Source of the DNA: DASYKT01 sp035995185
GTDB lineage: Bacteria; Acidobacteriota; Blastocatellia; Pyrinomonadales; Pyrinomonadaceae
Length of the DNA stretch: 64,000 nucleotides
Reading direction: 5' to 3'
NCBI GenBank assembly: GCA_035995185.1
Contig: DASYKT010000041.1
Location: 124,001 to 188,000 of the forward strand
Made by a program: the position numbers and the translations under genes. Below are positions 50,448 through 59,205 of this stretch, piece by piece; the first letter of the stretch is position 1; each line of letters begins with the position of its first letter. The notes beneath the pieces are model-generated. The model worked only from the letters and a program-made list of their open reading frames with translations. It was not told the DNA's origin and searched no databases.

Positions 50448-50482
50448 AAATGCAGGGAATCCGCAAATTCCCTGCATTTTTG
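50448..50482 (+). terminator. Terminator after TolB-like gene
   Basis: Thirteen-base arms (50448-50460, 50467-50479), AAATGCAGGGAAT and its complement, with a six-base loop and a following T run. It sits 28 bases past the stop and 18 before lpxB. Confidence 0.88.
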
Positions 50483-50499
50483 TTATCATTATCCCGCCC

Positions 50500-51684
50500 A
50501 TGGAGAAAAGCGTTAGTTTAATGATCGTAGCCGGCGAGCCTTCGGGCGATGCGCATGCGGCCGCGCTGGTAAATGCGCTCCGCGAAAAATTGCCGCAGAC
50601 ACGGTTTCATTTTTTCGGCTCGGCGGGACAGAAAATGCGCGAAGCCGGCGTGGAAGCCGTCATCAGGGCGGACGATCTTTCCATTGTCGGAATACCTGAG
50701 ATCACACGCGCGCTGCCGATGTTCTGGCAGACCTTTCGCAAGCTGAAAGAAGCCGCTGTACAAAGAAAACCCGATGCCGTGGTCCTGGTCGATTTTCCCG
50801 ATTTTAATCTTCGTCTCGCGCGTTCGCTAAAAAAAGCCGGATTAAACGTGATCTATTACATCAGCCCCCAGCTTTGGGCGTGGCGCAGGTATCGCGCCCA
50901 GATAATTCGAAAATATGTGGATCTGCTTTTGGCGATCCTGCCTTTTGAAAAGGATTGGTACGCCGGGATAGGCATCGGGCACGTAGAGTACGTCGGGAAC
51001 CCTCTGGCCGGTGAAGTAAAAGCAAAAAAAAGCAAAGCCGAATTTTGCCGCGAGCATCAGCTGGACGAAGGCCGTCCGATCGTCGCGCTTTTGCCCGGTA
51101 GCCGCCATAAAGAGTTGGTGCGAATTCTTCCCGGGCTGCTGGAAACCGCCGGGATAATAGAGAGAAATATTCCGGGCGCGCAATTCGTGGTTGCCTTGGC
51201 GGGTAGCCGAAACGAAAGCGAAGTTGCGAAAATAATTGCCGGGCTAAAAACAAAAAACATCAGCTTGCCGGAAAATATTCTGACCGTGCACTCAGAGACG
51301 CTCGAAGCATTGGCAGCGGCGGATGTTGCCGTGGTAACCAGCGGCACGGCTACGCTTGAAACCGCGATCATCGGCACCCCGATGGTCATCGTTTATAAAA
51401 CTTCGGGCTTTAATTACAAAACGCTCCGGCCGCTGATAGACGTGCCGCATTTCGGTTTGATAAATCTTATCGCGCAGGAAAGATTGGCGGTTGAATTGAT
51501 CCAGGACGACTTTACGCCCGAAATTCTGAGCAAAGAATTATTGAGTTTACTTGAGCCCGAAAGTAACGCCGGGATGCGAAAGAGATTAAAGGAAGTGGCC
51601 GAAACTCTGGGCCAAGGCGGCGCTTCCGAGCGCGCGGCCGATGCGGTGCTGAGATTTCTTTCCGGGGCAGAAACCCGCGCGTAA
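50500..51684 (+). CDS. lpxB: Lipid-A-disaccharide synthase
   Basis: 394 aa. It joins UDP-2,3-diacylglucosamine and lipid X to give the lipid A disaccharide, at the inner face of the inner membrane. Motifs: AGEPSGDAHAAALVNAL near the start, SIVGIPEITRALP, YYISPQLWAWRRYRA and GNPLAGEV, then the nucleotide-binding region SGTATLETAIIGTPMV. Full length with intact motifs. Other early lipid A genes (lpxA, lpxC) are not in this window; lpxD is near 55 kb. Confidence 0.96.
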   Translation: MEKSVSLMIVAGEPSGDAHAAALVNALREKLPQTRFHFFGSAGQKMREAGVEAVIRADDLSIVGIPEITRALPMFWQTFRKLKEAAVQRKPDAVVLVDFPDFNLRLARSLKKAGLNVIYYISPQLWAWRRYRAQIIRKYVDLLLAILPFEKDWYAGIGIGHVEYVGNPLAGEVKAKKSKAEFCREHQLDEGRPIVALLPGSRHKELVRILPGLLETAGIIERNIPGAQFVVALAGSRNESEVAKIIAGLKTKNISLPENILTVHSETLEALAAADVAVVTSGTATLETAIIGTPMVIVYKTSGFNYKTLRPLIDVPHFGLINLIAQERLAVELIQDDFTPEILSKELLSLLEPESNAGMRKRLKEVAETLGQGGASERAADAVLRFLSGAETRA

Positions 51685-51714
51685 GCAAGGGTGTCAAAAG
51701 GTTAATCTGCGCAC

Positions 51715-52431
51715 TTACTTCGCCAAATTCTCCGCCGCAAAATCCCAGTTCAGCAGTTTGTCGATCACTGCATTGACGTAATCCGCGCGGCGGTTTTGGT
51801 AGTCCAGGTAGTAAGCGTGTTCCCAGACATCGATAGTGAGCAGCGGTTTTAATCCGTCAATGAACGGCGCATCGGCGTCGCCGGTTTTCACGATCTTTAG
51901 CTTGCCGGCCGGGTCCGCCACCAGCCAGCCCCATCCCGTGCCGAATTGCGAAACGGCCGTATCGGAAAATTCTTTTTTGAATTTATCAAAAGTGCCAAAA
52001 GCCTCGTCGATCTTTTGCGCCAGTTTTCCGGTGGGCTTTCCGCCGCCATTCGGTTTCAGACTGTGCCAATAAAAATCATGATTCCAGATCTGCGCGGCGT
52101 TATTGTAGATAGCGGTCTTGGTTTTGTCCCCGGCAGTTTGTTTGATTATCGCCGGCAGCCCCTTGGCCGCAAACTCGGTGTCCTTCGTCAATTCGTTCAG
52201 CTTGTCGACGTAGCCTTTGTGGTGTTTGCCGTAATGAAAACCCATCGTGTTTGACGAGATGACCGGCGCCAGCGCGCCGTCGGCGTAGGGAAGTTTCATC
52301 AGCATAAACGGCGGCGCCGTTTGAAAATTCAACATCGGAGCGCTCGCAGCTTTCGCAGCCAAAAAAGAAGCCGCCACCGCACTGCCACCCAAAGCCAAAA
52401 ATGAACGACGATCGAATTTGTTTGATTTCAT
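51715..52431 (-). CDS. sodB: Tat-exported Fe-type superoxide dismutase
   Basis: 238 aa. A twin-arginine signal (DRRSFLALGG, ~7-16) then an Ala-rich region shows Tat export, so the enzyme acts in the periplasm as a folded, metal-loaded protein. The SOD fold follows: ligand His66 in GFHYGKHH, NNAAQIWNHDFYWHSL with the second His and a Gln typical of Fe-type enzymes, and the Asp/His pair in DVWEHAYYLDYQNRR. It removes superoxide made outside the cytosol. Fe rather than Mn is inferred from AAQ; cambialistic use is possible. Confidence 0.95.
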   Translation of the reverse strand: MKSNKFDRRSFLALGGSAVAASFLAAKAASAPMLNFQTAPPFMLMKLPYADGALAPVISSNTMGFHYGKHHKGYVDKLNELTKDTEFAAKGLPAIIKQTAGDKTKTAIYNNAAQIWNHDFYWHSLKPNGGGKPTGKLAQKIDEAFGTFDKFKKEFSDTAVSQFGTGWGWLVADPAGKLKIVKTGDADAPFIDGLKPLLTIDVWEHAYYLDYQNRRADYVNAVIDKLLNWDFAAENLAK

Positions 52432-52466
52432 GATTTCTCCTGCTTAATAACCAAATTATATTCCAT

Positions 52467-53129
52467 TTATACGGAAATGGAATCGCCGGGTTTCGCCATC
52501 GGGCGGAATTTAATGCCGCGGTCCGCCAGAAATTTTTCAAAATTCTGATAGCGCGATTCTAAAAAGAAATCTTTGGCAAAGCCATCGTGGATCGGCACGA
52601 CCATTTCCGGCGTCATTCTGACGGCAAAATCAAAGATCTGAAGCTCCGTCGCCCAGGGCGCCATCAGCGGCAGCGCCAGCACCTGCGTGCCTTTGCGTGA
52701 ATAGAGATTTTCCGACAGTGAATCGCCGGGGTGAATAAAAATATCATTCACGACATAGGCGATATTTTGCGGAATGGAATCGGCCAGCAGCTTTTCGTGC
52801 GGCGCATTTACGGCCTCGATCTTAAACCCGCTAAAAGTGATCGTCCCGCTTTCAAAGATGCGCGTATCGATATCTTTTTCCGCCAGCTTTGCGTGGATCT
52901 CTGAATTTACCAGGACCTCGATCCCGGGGTTATTATCTATGATCGTTTCCAGCGACCGCTCATCCACGTGATCGGGATGATAATGCGTCAGAACTACGGC
53001 GTGAAGATCGAGAAATTGTTCGGGCCTGACCTTGCCTTCAATAAATGAGAATTTACCGGGATCAAAAAGTATCTTTTCGCCGCCGGTTTCCAGCAGCAGG
53101 CAGGAATGGATGTATTTTGTGATCTTCAT
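52467..53129 (-). CDS. MBL-fold metal-dependent hydrolase
   Basis: 220 aa with metallo-beta-lactamase fold: ILFDPGKFS, the metal-binding THYHPDHVDE, a His in NAPHEKL, and IFIHPGDSLS, with a final PIHDGFA. Spacing is like UlaG/YcjY-type L-ascorbate-6-phosphate lactonase relatives and general MBL hydrolases. No signal peptide, so cytosolic. It lies 35 bases upstream of sodB on the same strand, so they may share a transcript. Substrate unknown. Confidence 0.88.
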   Translation of the reverse strand: MKITKYIHSCLLLETGGEKILFDPGKFSFIEGKVRPEQFLDLHAVVLTHYHPDHVDERSLETIIDNNPGIEVLVNSEIHAKLAEKDIDTRIFESGTITFSGFKIEAVNAPHEKLLADSIPQNIAYVVNDIFIHPGDSLSENLYSRKGTQVLALPLMAPWATELQIFDFAVRMTPEMVVPIHDGFAKDFFLESRYQNFEKFLADRGIKFRPMAKPGDSISV

Positions 53130-53190
53130 AACCCCCCTTGTAAATAAGGCAATAAAAAAGCTGTTAGCTAATTATACACCCTTCTTTCTG

Positions 53191-53313
53191 GTCAGTAGCG
53201 TCAGCGTTAGCCGATGCGTCTTGTCAGAACCGCGAGCCGTAGCGACCGGTTCTTAAAACTCCCCTCCTTACGAAGGAGGGGTGGCGCGGCTTCCGCGACG
53301 GGGTGGTTCTCTC
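53191..53313. repeat. Fragment repeats, TCAGTAGCG and ACCACCCCG families
   Basis: A left-arm fragment of the TGTCAGTAGCG element starts at 53191. An inverted ACCACCCCG-type element (ACTCCCCTCCTTACGAAGGAGGG and GGGGTGGTTCT, shown by parts) lies near 53256-53313. Both occur elsewhere in the window. Confidence 0.7.
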
Positions 53314-53359
53314 TTCTATCAGTAGCGTGGACGGCGTAGTTCTCTACGCGATACGAACT

Positions 53360-54241
53360 CTAAACAGGCTTCTTCAAAAATGCCAGGACCAGCTTGTTGT
53401 ATTCGCGCGGTTTTTCCATATTCAGGTGGTGGCTGACGCCGGGAATTATCACTTTTTCCGCATTTTTGATACCGGCGCGTAAGGTTTCCGCGATGGAGAC
53501 GATCTGCTGCGCGTCCTTGTCGCCGGCCACTATCAGCACAGGGATTTTTATCTCCGCAAGCCGGTCGATCGTCAGATATTTGTCCCAAACCAGCGGGATC
53601 GGCTCCGGCGTCGGGCCCCAATATTTGTAATTGTCTGTCAACATTTCCCTGGTCCGGCGCGCATATTCGCGATCATTTTTTCCGCTGGCAAAAAAAGGGT
53701 GGTCCGCCCACATGGCCACGGCTTTATCGCGCCCCTCGGTTTCGGCCATCTTATAAACCGCGATCGACTGTTCATTCCTGGGCGACTTGTCACCGCGCAA
53801 TCCCGACGAGGTAAGTACCAATTTCTCGACCATTTCCGGGTGTGCGACGGTAAAGTCCGCCGCGATCGCTCCGCCGAGCGAAAGGCCGACCAGGGAAGTT
53901 TTGGCGATCCCCAAATATTTCAAAAGAGAATACAGGTCGCCCGTATGCGAAAAGTCTTTCGTCGGAAAATCTGACTTGCCAAAACCGCGCAGATCGTATC
54001 GAACGACCCGGTAATGTTTGGCAAATTCGGCAAACTGATCGTCCCACAAACGGCTGTCGGCCAACCCGCCGTGGATCAGAACAACGGTCTTACCCTTACC
54101 CGCCATTTCAAAATACAGTTTGGCGCCGCCGATGTCGGCGTAACCGGATGTTTTGTTTTGGGAATAAGCGAAGGAACAGAACAGAAGTATCGTGAGGAGA
54201 ATAGAAATAAGATTTCCGGGTTTAAGATAGATTGAAGGCAT
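53360..54241 (-). CDS. Secreted alpha/beta hydrolase
   Basis: 293 aa with an N-terminal signal (residues ~10-27, ending FAYSQ). Fold elements are VVLIHGGLADSRLWDDQF (oxyanion), VGLSLGGAIAADF (nucleophile Ser), an Asp in VAGDKDAQQIV and His in GVSHHLNMEKP. Typical of the haloperoxidase/esterase group; an ester or lactone substrate is probable but not known. Expected in the periplasm. It lies between repeat-filled gaps, so it is probably monocistronic. Confidence 0.9.
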   Translation of the reverse strand: MPSIYLKPGNLISILLTILLFCSFAYSQNKTSGYADIGGAKLYFEMAGKGKTVVLIHGGLADSRLWDDQFAEFAKHYRVVRYDLRGFGKSDFPTKDFSHTGDLYSLLKYLGIAKTSLVGLSLGGAIAADFTVAHPEMVEKLVLTSSGLRGDKSPRNEQSIAVYKMAETEGRDKAVAMWADHPFFASGKNDREYARRTREMLTDNYKYWGPTPEPIPLVWDKYLTIDRLAEIKIPVLIVAGDKDAQQIVSIAETLRAGIKNAEKVIIPGVSHHLNMEKPREYNKLVLAFLKKPV

Positions 54242-54272
54242 TGGCTTTCAATGGTTTCGATTCTTTAAATTG

Positions 54273-54466
54273 CCACTAGCTTTAGCTAGTGGGCCAAAGA
54301 AGAACAAATTAGTTTGGGCTTTAGCCCAATTTAATTATAAGAGTTTGGCTAAAGCCACAGGCCGATAACTTCTCAGGAAACCACTAGCTAAAGCTAGTGG
54401 CAATGTATGAAAGAACCACCCCGTCACGCTGCGCGCGCCATCCCTCCTTTGTAAGGAGGGAGTTTA
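54273..54466. repeat. Array of CTAGCTAAAG- and ACCACCCCG-type hairpins
   Basis: Four short palindromes with a GGCTxxAGCC/TAGCTxxAGCTA core lie at 54273-54292, 54314-54329, 54346-54357 and 54381-54400. An ACCACCCCG..CCTCCTTTGTAAGGAGGG element follows at 54411-54466, just outside lpxD. Confidence 0.85.
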
Positions 54467-54470
54467 TGGA

Positions 54471-55520
54471 TCAGCTTTTGGTTTTTTCTTCAAGCTTCTT
54501 TTTTAATTCTTTTACTTCTTCTTTCAACCGCCCCAAACCTTTAACGTGCGCATTCTGGCGTTTGTAATCTTCCAGCGGCTGCACGGGCGTGCCCCACCAG
54601 ACGCCGGCGCGCACGATCTTGCCCGGCAGCACACCGGCTTGCGAACCGATGACCGCGCCGCTCAGCACGCGCGCGTGATCGCCCATTCCTACCTGGCCGC
54701 CGATCACCGCGTCGGATTCGATAACGGTGCTGCCGGAAATTCCCGTTTGCGCGGCGATCACCACGCGCTCGCCGATCTGCACGTTGTGCGCGATCTGCAC
54801 CAGGTTGTCGAGTTTCGTCCCACGGCCTATCCGAGTTTCGCCGAGCGCGCCGCGGTCGACGCAGGAGTTAGCGCCGATCTCCACATCGTCTTCGATAACC
54901 ACCGTTCCGATCTGCGGGAATTTCACATAGCAACTATCTTTGGCCGGGCCGCGGACAAAACCAAAACCATCGGTCCCGATCACCACGCCGCTGTGCAAAA
55001 TGACATTGTCGCCCAGGGTGCAATTGTCCTCGACAAAAACATTCGGATCGAGCACGCAGTTTTTACCGACCTTAACGTTATCTCCGATCTTCGCACCGGC
55101 GCGAAGCTGAGTGCCGTCGCCCACCTCGGAATTTTCGCCGACGCAGACGAACGCACCGATAAAAACATCTTTGCCAAGCTTTGCGCTTTCCGCGATCACG
55201 GCCGACGCGTGAATTTCCGGCTGGCGTTGTTTCGGCGGATGTAAAATTTTCGCGATCTGCGCAAAAGCGAGTTTAGGATTTTTGACGTGCAGCAGTGGGA
55301 TAGATGTTTCGATCTTTGCATCCGACGGGACGATCAGACACGAAGCGTGGGTGAGTTCGATAAGCGCGGCAAATTTTTCTTCAGCAGGTTTTTCGACAAA
55401 AGTTATTTGTCCTTCGGCGGCGGTTTCCAGATCGGCAACGCCTGATATTTCCGCGTCACTTCCGACTAGTTCGCCGCTTACGAGATCGCAAAGCCCGGAA
55501 ATTTTATAGGTTGTGGTCAT
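54471..55520 (-). CDS. lpxD: UDP-3-O-acylglucosamine N-acyltransferase
   Basis: 349 aa. The start MTTTYKISGL fits the family; earlier in-frame Met codons would lengthen it into the upstream gene. It transfers the N-linked hydroxyacyl chain in lipid A synthesis. The N-terminal uridine-binding domain (~1-100) leads to a left-handed beta-helix of hexapeptide repeats (IGDNVKVG, IGAFVCVGENSEVG and others), with HSGVVIGTDGFGFV and HNVQIGERVVIA (catalytic His). A final coiled Lys/Glu-rich tail ends it. Overlaps the STAS gene by 17 bases. Confidence 0.96.
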   Translation of the reverse strand: MTTTYKISGLCDLVSGELVGSDAEISGVADLETAAEGQITFVEKPAEEKFAALIELTHASCLIVPSDAKIETSIPLLHVKNPKLAFAQIAKILHPPKQRQPEIHASAVIAESAKLGKDVFIGAFVCVGENSEVGDGTQLRAGAKIGDNVKVGKNCVLDPNVFVEDNCTLGDNVILHSGVVIGTDGFGFVRGPAKDSCYVKFPQIGTVVIEDDVEIGANSCVDRGALGETRIGRGTKLDNLVQIAHNVQIGERVVIAAQTGISGSTVIESDAVIGGQVGMGDHARVLSGAVIGSQAGVLPGKIVRAGVWWGTPVQPLEDYKRQNAHVKGLGRLKEEVKELKKKLEEKTKS

Positions 55521-55803
55521 GCCTTTTGCCTTCGGTCTCATCAACGGCTTTCTGCAGAAATATCTCCAGCCCTTCCAGCTCAAACCCGTGCTCGCGTTCG
55601 AGCCGCTTGATTATCGGGGCGCTTTCGCTATCGAGAAAATTCAGATCGGCCAGGTCGAGGGTGATGTTTTTGCCCAAACTATTGCGCATGTCGAGCGCGA
55701 TCTTTTCCAGCAGCACGGCATCATCCAGCGTCATCGAGCCTTCGACGTGCAAAATGGTCTTGCCGCGCTCCGTGTCTTCGACCTGTGTCAGGGTGGTCGG
55801 CAT
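55504..55803 (-). CDS. STAS-domain protein (anti-sigma antagonist-like)
   Basis: 99 aa. A single STAS domain: LHVEGSMTLDDAVLLEKIA, then NITLDLADLNFLDSESAP, with Ser residues where anti-sigma antagonists are phosphorylated. No partner kinase gene lies nearby. The gene starts where the next upstream gene ends (55803 shared) and overlaps lpxD by 17 bases, so the three are co-transcribed. Role: regulation through a protein partner, or structural; uncertain. Confidence 0.8.
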   Translation of the reverse strand: MPTTLTQVEDTERGKTILHVEGSMTLDDAVLLEKIALDMRNSLGKNITLDLADLNFLDSESAPIIKRLEREHGFELEGLEIFLQKAVDETEGKRHDHNL

Positions 55804-56174
55804 TAAGTTATGTCCACCCGCTCGCGCCGCGCGTTAATGAACGATTTGATGCCGAATAGGACCAGCGCTAAACAAAGCACCGCCGTGATAGATTTGGACG
55901 CCGTCGCGGCGGTCGCCGTAAACGATATCGTGGCGGCGGACGCGATAGCTCCGAGCAGCGCGATGACCAAAGCGGCGTGCATCAGATGTTTGCGCAGGCT
56001 CTCTTTGAAAATTGCGAGTATGCCGCAAAGCAGGATCAGCAGCCCGATGGCGGCCGGTATCAGCGCGGTCGGGCTGGCATGGCCGTCCGGCCCTTTGGTG
56101 GCGACGGCATAGCCATATCCGCCCAGGCCCGTGAGCACGAGCATCAGTCCTATCAGTACAGTTAAAGCAGGCAT
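55803..56174 (-). CDS. Small membrane protein, unknown function
   Basis: 123 aa with four hydrophobic segments (~5-25, ~35-58, ~67-85, ~92-108), and a final basic tail. The second begins PTALIPAAIGLLILLCG. No enzymatic motif. It shares one base with the STAS gene and lies 14 bases after the CocE-type hydrolase stop, so it probably belongs to the same transcript. I recognise no named family. Confidence 0.72.
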   Translation of the reverse strand: MPALTVLIGLMLVLTGLGGYGYAVATKGPDGHASPTALIPAAIGLLILLCGILAIFKESLRKHLMHAALVIALLGAIASAATISFTATAATASKSITAVLCLALVLFGIKSFINARRERVDIT

Positions 56175-56187
56175 TAACAGTCCTCCA

Positions 56188-58146
56188 TTATTTTGCCACC
56201 ATCAGTTTCAACCGTGATGGGTTTGCGCCCGAAACATAAACTCGCTGGGTCGCTTTGATAAAGTCGCCGTCCTGCGCATCGAAAATATTCGGCATGTATT
56301 TTTGCGGGTTGCGGTCGACCAGCGGAAACCAGGTGCTTTGTATCTGCACCATTATACGATGTCCTTTTTTAAAAGTATGCGAAACGGCCGGCATCGTAAA
56401 TTCGATCCTGGTGATCTGGTTGGGCGTCATCGGTTCGGGCTTTTCAAAACTGTTGCGAAAACGCGCGCGGAAAGGCTCGCCGCGCAGCAGCATCTGATAA
56501 CCGCCCGGTTTAAAAACCGAGAATGCCGAATCCATCGGCGGTTTCATTCTTTCCGGGTCTCCATCGGCATCCGTTTTACCGGTTTCCGGATATTTGTAAT
56601 CGTCTGGAAAAACATCGATCAGCTTGACCACGTAATCCGCGTCGGTGCCGGTGGTAGAAACATAAAGCACCGGGGTGATGTCGCCGGTCACGGTGATGTC
56701 CGCCGCCAGAGGCTCGGTCTGATAAACCAGCACGTCGGGCCTCGAAGCCGCAAAGCGCTGGTCTTCGGTCATAAAATCGCGCGGATAATTGAGCGAGATC
56801 TTTTGCGTGTAGGGCACCGGTTTGGCCGGGTCGGAAACGTATTCGTCCGGCATCGCCTGCGCGGCTTTATCGGCCGGCGGCATATCAAAGGAAAGTTTTC
56901 CGCCGGGCTGAAAATAAAGCGTTTTCGCGTTAGTAAAACTCCAACTGTCATACCCGTCCCACTTGTGCGCGCCGGTGTCAAAGAAATTGATATCTTTTAA
57001 GTTTGAGATATCGCCTTTGTCTTTTAAGAAGTGGTTAAAGAACGGCAGCTCTACTTTTTCGCGGTAGTAACGCGAAATTTTGCCGCCGAAATAAGCCGTT
57101 CCCAGCCATTCGCCGTCTGAGCGTTCCCAGCCGCCGTGAAACCACGGGCCGACCACCAGGATATTGTAGATTCCGGGATTCTGCTGTTCGATGTACTTGT
57201 AGGTTTGAAGCGAGCCGTAAAGATCCTCGTTGTCATACCAACCGCCGACGGTCATTACCGCCGCCTTGATATTTTTTAGCCGGGGAAGAATGTTGCGGTC
57301 CTGCCAGAATTTATCGTAATTCGGGTGGGCCATCATCTCATTCCAGAATCTGATGTCGCCCACTTGCTTGCGATAGGCGTTATCGGAATTTGCCAGCGAT
57401 CCCATTTCCAGATAGTACTTGTAGCCGTCTTCGGTGCCGTAATCAAAAGGCTTGACGGATTTCGGATCGGAGGTCGGTTTGGGGCGGGCCTGGCCAAAGT
57501 TGGCAAAGAAAGAGTAATTTTGCGCCAGGAATAAAGCGCCGTTGTGATGTATGTCGTCGCCGTGAAACCAGTCCGACACCGGGGCCTGCGGCGAAACGGC
57601 CTTGAGCGCGGGGTGCGAATCGATCGCGCCGGCCGAAGTGTAAAAGCCTGGATAGGAAATACCGTAGGTGCCGACGCGCCCGTTATTGTTCGCGACGTTT
57701 TTGATCAGCCAATCGATCGTGTCATAGGTGTCGGTAGATTCATCGATGTCTTTGGGAGTTTTGTTGTCGATGTCCGGGCGAACGTCTTCAAACTCGCCTT
57801 CGCTCATCCAGCGCCCGCGCACGTCTTGGTAGACAAAAATATAACCTTCTTTGGCAAACAGTTCGTTGGGGCCGAGCACCACCCTGAATTGGTCTTCACC
57901 ATACGGCCTGACCGTGTAACAGGTGCGGTTCATCAGGATCGGATATTTTTGCGCCTTGTCCTTTGGCTCGTAGATGGCTGTAAAAAGCTTCACGCCGTCG
58001 CGCATGGGTATCATCACCTCGCGCTTGGTGTAATTTGTTTTGACGTATTCGGTAAGTTCTTCAACCGTCGGAAACTGGCCAAAAGCGGCCAACGGGCACA
58101 ATATCAGCACCGCAATAAGCGACAAAAGGACACGATCGATCTTCAT
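56188..58146 (-). CDS. CocE/NonD-family secreted hydrolase (S15-type)
   Basis: 652 aa. A signal peptide (~1-22) is followed by the S15 alpha/beta-hydrolase domain: MRDGVKLFTAIYEPKD, RVGTYGISYPGFYTSAG with the nucleophile Ser, and a later His region. The C-terminal jelly-roll domain (from ~430) ends KGHRIMVQIQSTWFPLVDRN. This is the alpha-amino-acid ester hydrolase/X-Pro dipeptidyl-peptidase group; members cleave esters, amides or peptides. Expected in the periplasm or exported. Divergence from other S9 and S15 genes in the window suggests peptide scavenging as a lifestyle. Confidence 0.92.
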   Translation of the reverse strand: MKIDRVLLSLIAVLILCPLAAFGQFPTVEELTEYVKTNYTKREVMIPMRDGVKLFTAIYEPKDKAQKYPILMNRTCYTVRPYGEDQFRVVLGPNELFAKEGYIFVYQDVRGRWMSEGEFEDVRPDIDNKTPKDIDESTDTYDTIDWLIKNVANNNGRVGTYGISYPGFYTSAGAIDSHPALKAVSPQAPVSDWFHGDDIHHNGALFLAQNYSFFANFGQARPKPTSDPKSVKPFDYGTEDGYKYYLEMGSLANSDNAYRKQVGDIRFWNEMMAHPNYDKFWQDRNILPRLKNIKAAVMTVGGWYDNEDLYGSLQTYKYIEQQNPGIYNILVVGPWFHGGWERSDGEWLGTAYFGGKISRYYREKVELPFFNHFLKDKGDISNLKDINFFDTGAHKWDGYDSWSFTNAKTLYFQPGGKLSFDMPPADKAAQAMPDEYVSDPAKPVPYTQKISLNYPRDFMTEDQRFAASRPDVLVYQTEPLAADITVTGDITPVLYVSTTGTDADYVVKLIDVFPDDYKYPETGKTDADGDPERMKPPMDSAFSVFKPGGYQMLLRGEPFRARFRNSFEKPEPMTPNQITRIEFTMPAVSHTFKKGHRIMVQIQSTWFPLVDRNPQKYMPNIFDAQDGDFIKATQRVYVSGANPSRLKLMVAK

Positions 58147-58265
58147 ATTTCCCCTCCATGAAAAAGCACGAAAAATAGCATGAAAAAAAGGCTGAGTTGC
58201 TTCAGCCTAATTTTCGCGCAATTGTAAGGGAGAAACAAGTAGCTAGCCCCCAAATTAGTTTTACA

Positions 58266-59012
58266 TTAGCCGCGTCCGCTTTCGATCTCCACCACCAGCA
58301 GCACCTGCGAGCGCACATTGAGCGAACCCGCTTGAACGGGCGTGCGATAAGACGATTTTGCCTCCATGGTCATCGCGCTGTTGGCCGCGGCAAAATAATC
58401 GTTCGTCGCCCCCTGGGTCGGAACGCCTCCTTCGTTCGTTTCCACCACCCGCACTATCCGTCCGTTTAGCGAGCGGGCGATCGCCTCGGCCTTGGCCATC
58501 GCCTGGCGGGTCGCCATGGCCAGGGCGTCGCCTTGCGCCGGGCTGTCTTCGCGCACGACAAAAGCGATCCCCTCGACGCTGTTGGCGCCGGCTTTGGTGG
58601 CGGCGTCGATCACGGCCCCGACCTGGTTCATATCGCCGATCGAAACAGTGACGGTGTTTTTCACGCTGTAGCCGATGATCGAAGGCATTTTTTCACCGCT
58701 GTAATTTTCCTCGGGCGCCAGGTTGTAATCACTGGTCTTGATCTCGGCCTTGCCGTCTCCGGTGACCGCTTCGACCGCCGTTTTAACGGCCTCGCTCTTT
58801 TTAGCATTTTCCTGCTGGGCGGCCAGCGCTTGTTTGTTTTGAGTTACGACCGAAAAAGTTACCACGGCCGCGTCCGGTGCGAGCTTGGCGTGGGAATCGC
58901 CAAGCACGGTGATACGCGTCAGTTTGTTGGAAACGGGACGGAAAACAAAGATCGCCACGGCAAACAGCACCAGGGCAATGGATATCAGAACCAGCTTATA
59001 AATATTCTTCAT
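58266..59012 (-). CDS. SIMPL-domain (DUF541) protein
   Basis: 248 aa from ATG at 59012, decided by GGAGGAG 9 bases upstream; earlier in-frame Met codons would add a non-typical basic segment. One N-terminal membrane/signal segment (~5-22) leads to the SIMPL domain: VTFSVVTQNKQALAAQQENA, YSVKNTVTVSIGDMNQ and ALAMATRQAMAKAEAIARSL. Family members are periplasmic or surface proteins that form oligomeric rings; function poorly known. A STAND-like role is not seen. Monocistronic by position. Confidence 0.9.
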   Translation of the reverse strand: MKNIYKLVLISIALVLFAVAIFVFRPVSNKLTRITVLGDSHAKLAPDAAVVTFSVVTQNKQALAAQQENAKKSEAVKTAVEAVTGDGKAEIKTSDYNLAPEENYSGEKMPSIIGYSVKNTVTVSIGDMNQVGAVIDAATKAGANSVEGIAFVVREDSPAQGDALAMATRQAMAKAEAIARSLNGRIVRVVETNEGGVPTQGATNDYFAAANSAMTMEAKSSYRTPVQAGSLNVRSQVLLVVEIESGRG

Positions 59013-59077
59013 AAAAGATCTCCTCCTGTAAAGATTTGAACGAAGAACGAAGCAGGCCGGGTTTCTTGCAGGGAATT

Positions 59078-59204
59078 TATGGAGCGCGGGCATCCTGCCC
59101 GCAACGGACGCTCGCGTCCGAAGGTTTTGATATAGATGCGTATAGCTAAAAAAATTAGCTTGCCCCTGGCAAGCTTTTGCGGGCAGGGATGCCCGCGCTC
59201 CATA
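59078..59204. repeat. Composite GGAGCGCGGGCATCC-type palindrome
   Basis: Outer arms at 59078-59100 and 59179-59204 are inverted copies with few mismatches, enclosing a GACGCTCGCGTCC hairpin and a GCTAAAAAAATTAGC stem. It fills the gap between the SIMPL and lipid kinase genes. Confidence 0.85.
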
Positions 59205-59205
59205 T

